Of a DNA stretch of 64,000 nucleotides, positions 62,601 through 64,000 are shown piece after piece. The position numbers and the translations under genes were made by a program. Positions within the stretch are counted from its first letter, which is position 1; the number at the start of each line of letters is the position of its first letter. This DNA comes from Desmodesmus armatus (lineage: Eukaryota > Chlorophyta > Chlorophyceae > Sphaeropleales > Scenedesmaceae). Where the stretch lies: contig VIIQ02000617.1 in the NCBI GenBank assembly GCA_007449985.2, positions 56,909 to 120,908 of the forward strand, read 5' to 3'. Under the pieces are notes generated by a model. It had not been told where the DNA came from. It made no database searches and was given only the letters and a program-made list of their open reading frames with translations.

Positions 62601-64000
62601 ATGAAAGACAAAAAATGTGTCTTCAAGCACACCAACATGCACCCCAATTGAGTCACAGGCCGGCGCGTAGCGTTGCGTTGAAGGCGGCGGGTGCCGCGTG
62701 ATGGTGCGCAGCGGTGGTGGTCCGCAAAAATCTTTGGATGGCTCTGATGCAAGACAAAAATGTGTCTTCAAGCACACCAACATGCACCCCAATTGAGTCA
62801 CAGGCCGCGCGTAGCGTTGCGTTGAAGGCGGCGGGTGCCGCGTGATGGTGCGCAGCGGTGGTGGTGGTCCGCAAAAATCTTTGGATGGCTCTGATGAAAG
62901 ACAAAAAATGTGTCTTCAAGCACACCAACATGCACCCCAATTGAGTCACAGGCCGGCGCGTAGCGTTGCGTTGAAGGCGCGGGTGCCGCGTGATGGTGCG
63001 CAGCGGTGGTGGTCCGCAAAAAATCTTTGGATGGCTCTGATGAAAGACAAAAAATGTGTCTTCAAGCACACCAACATGCACCCCAATTGAGTCACAGGCC
63101 GGCGCGTAGCGTTGCGTTGAAGGCGGCGGGCCGCGTGATGGTGCGCAGCGTGGTGGTCCGCAAAAAATCTTTGGATGGCTCTGATGAAGACAAAAAAATG
63201 TGTCTTCAAGCACACCAACATGCACCCAATTGAGTCACAGGCCGGCGCGTAGCGTTGCGTTGAAGGCGGCGGGTGCCGCGTGATGGTGCGCAGCGGTGGT
63301 GGTCCGCAAAAATCTTTGGATGGCTCTGATGAAAGACAAAAATGTGTCTTCAAGCACACCAACATGCACCCCAATTGAGTCACAGGCCGGCGCGTAGCGT
63401 TGCGTTGAAGGCGGCGGGTGCCGCGTGATGGTGCGCAGCGGTGGTGGTCCGCAAAAAATCTTTGGATGGCTCTGATGAAAGACAAAAAATGTGTCGTCAA
63501 GCACACCAACATGCACCCCAATTGAGTCACAGGCCGCGCGTAGCGTTGCGTTGAAGGCGGCGGGTGCCGCGTGATGGTGCGCAGCGGTGGTGGTCCGCAA
63601 AAAAATCTTTGGATGGCTCTGATGAAGACAAAAAATGTGTCTTCAAGCACACCAACATGCACCCCAATTGAGTCACAGGCCGGCGCGTAGCGTTGCGTTG
63701 AAGCGGCGGGTGCCGCGTGATGGTGCGCAGCGTGGTGGTCCAAAAAATCTTTGGATGGCTCTGATGCAAGACAAAAAATGTGTCTTCAAGCACACCAACA
63801 TGCACCCCAATTGAGTCACAGGCCGGCGCGTAGCGTTGCGTTGAAGGCGCGGGTGCCGCGTTATGGTGCGCAGCGGTGGTGGTCCGCAAAAAACTTTGGA
63901 TGGCTCTGATGAAAGCAAAAAAATTTGTCCTTCAAGCACACCAACATGCACCCCAATTGAGTCACAGGCCGGCGCGTAGCGTTGCGTTGAAGGCGGCGGG
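53682..64000. repeat. 147-bp satellite array, about 70 head-to-tail copies, continues past the window
   Basis: The marker GAGTCACAGG recurs at 53756, 53904, 54051, 54198, 54345, 54492, 54640, 54787, 54935, 55082 and onward to 63959, at steps of 147 or 148. The unit has an A-rich half (CAAAAAATCTTTGGATGGCT, GATGAAAGACAAAAAATGTG) and a GC-rich half (GGCCGGCGCGTAGCGTTGCG, GGCGGCGGGTGCCGCGTGAT). Copies are almost identical; recurring variants are GATGCAAGAC for GATGAAAGAC and a short insertion. As 147 is 49 codons, two minus-strand frames stay open through many units; these are not taken as genes. Confidence 0.97.
56222..56250. repeat. Satellite insertion variant, first of four
   Basis: A TGTCTTTCAAAAAAGAAAAA segment adds about 24 bp at a monomer's A-rich junction. 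The same variant recurs at about 58010, 59503 and 60112. Confidence 0.85.

Noticed and set aside
53682..64000. CRISPR-like repeat array
   Set aside because: Repeats are 147 bp head to tail with no spacers, in a eukaryotic genome.

Overview
The window is nuclear DNA from a green alga, probably a chlorophyte of class Chlorophyceae. The evidence is: genes cut into many short exons with GT-AG (twice GC-AG) introns rich in CTG/CAG and GT; TGTAA motifs 100-400 bp past several stop codons, which is the volvocine-type poly(A) signal; and a plastid-type lysine enzyme with a transit-peptide-like start. No prokaryotic operon layout is present. All exon models were built by eye from splice sites, reading phase and family similarity.

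Positions 1-42000 are mostly ordinary single-copy genes. On the left are a partial aldo/keto reductase (+), a secreted GT92-type glycosyltransferase (+), a Gln-rich hypothetical ORF (-) and the 26S proteasome subunit RPN3 (-). A central block holds an F-box/leucine-rich protein (-), the mitochondrial copper chaperone COX11 (-), diaminopimelate decarboxylase (+), a DUF1279/FAM210-like membrane protein (+) and a Ser/Thr protein kinase (-). COX11 and the decarboxylase are head to head, about 320 bp apart.

This central block is bracketed by two inverted copies of a guanine-deaminase-like gene (18592-19717 minus, 43268-44678 plus). Their last exons differ by only three synonymous bases. Each is followed downstream by a cluster of GGGTGCGACTGCCC repeats, so the arms of an inverted duplication reach past the genes.

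From about 46500 the DNA is repetitive. There is a dead LINE (+) with endonuclease, reverse transcriptase and a zinc-finger-like tail, then a Ty3/gypsy fragment (-) with a zinc knuckle, a putative methyltransferase-like segment, an aspartic protease and the start of RT. A second short copy of the LINE 3' end follows, then a foldback element with arms of about 235 bp. From 53682 to the window end runs a satellite of about 70 copies of a 147-bp unit. The satellite is open in two minus-strand frames and gives spurious ORFs of up to about 1000 codons. Single-base gaps accumulate near its end, which suggests a contig edge with weak consensus.
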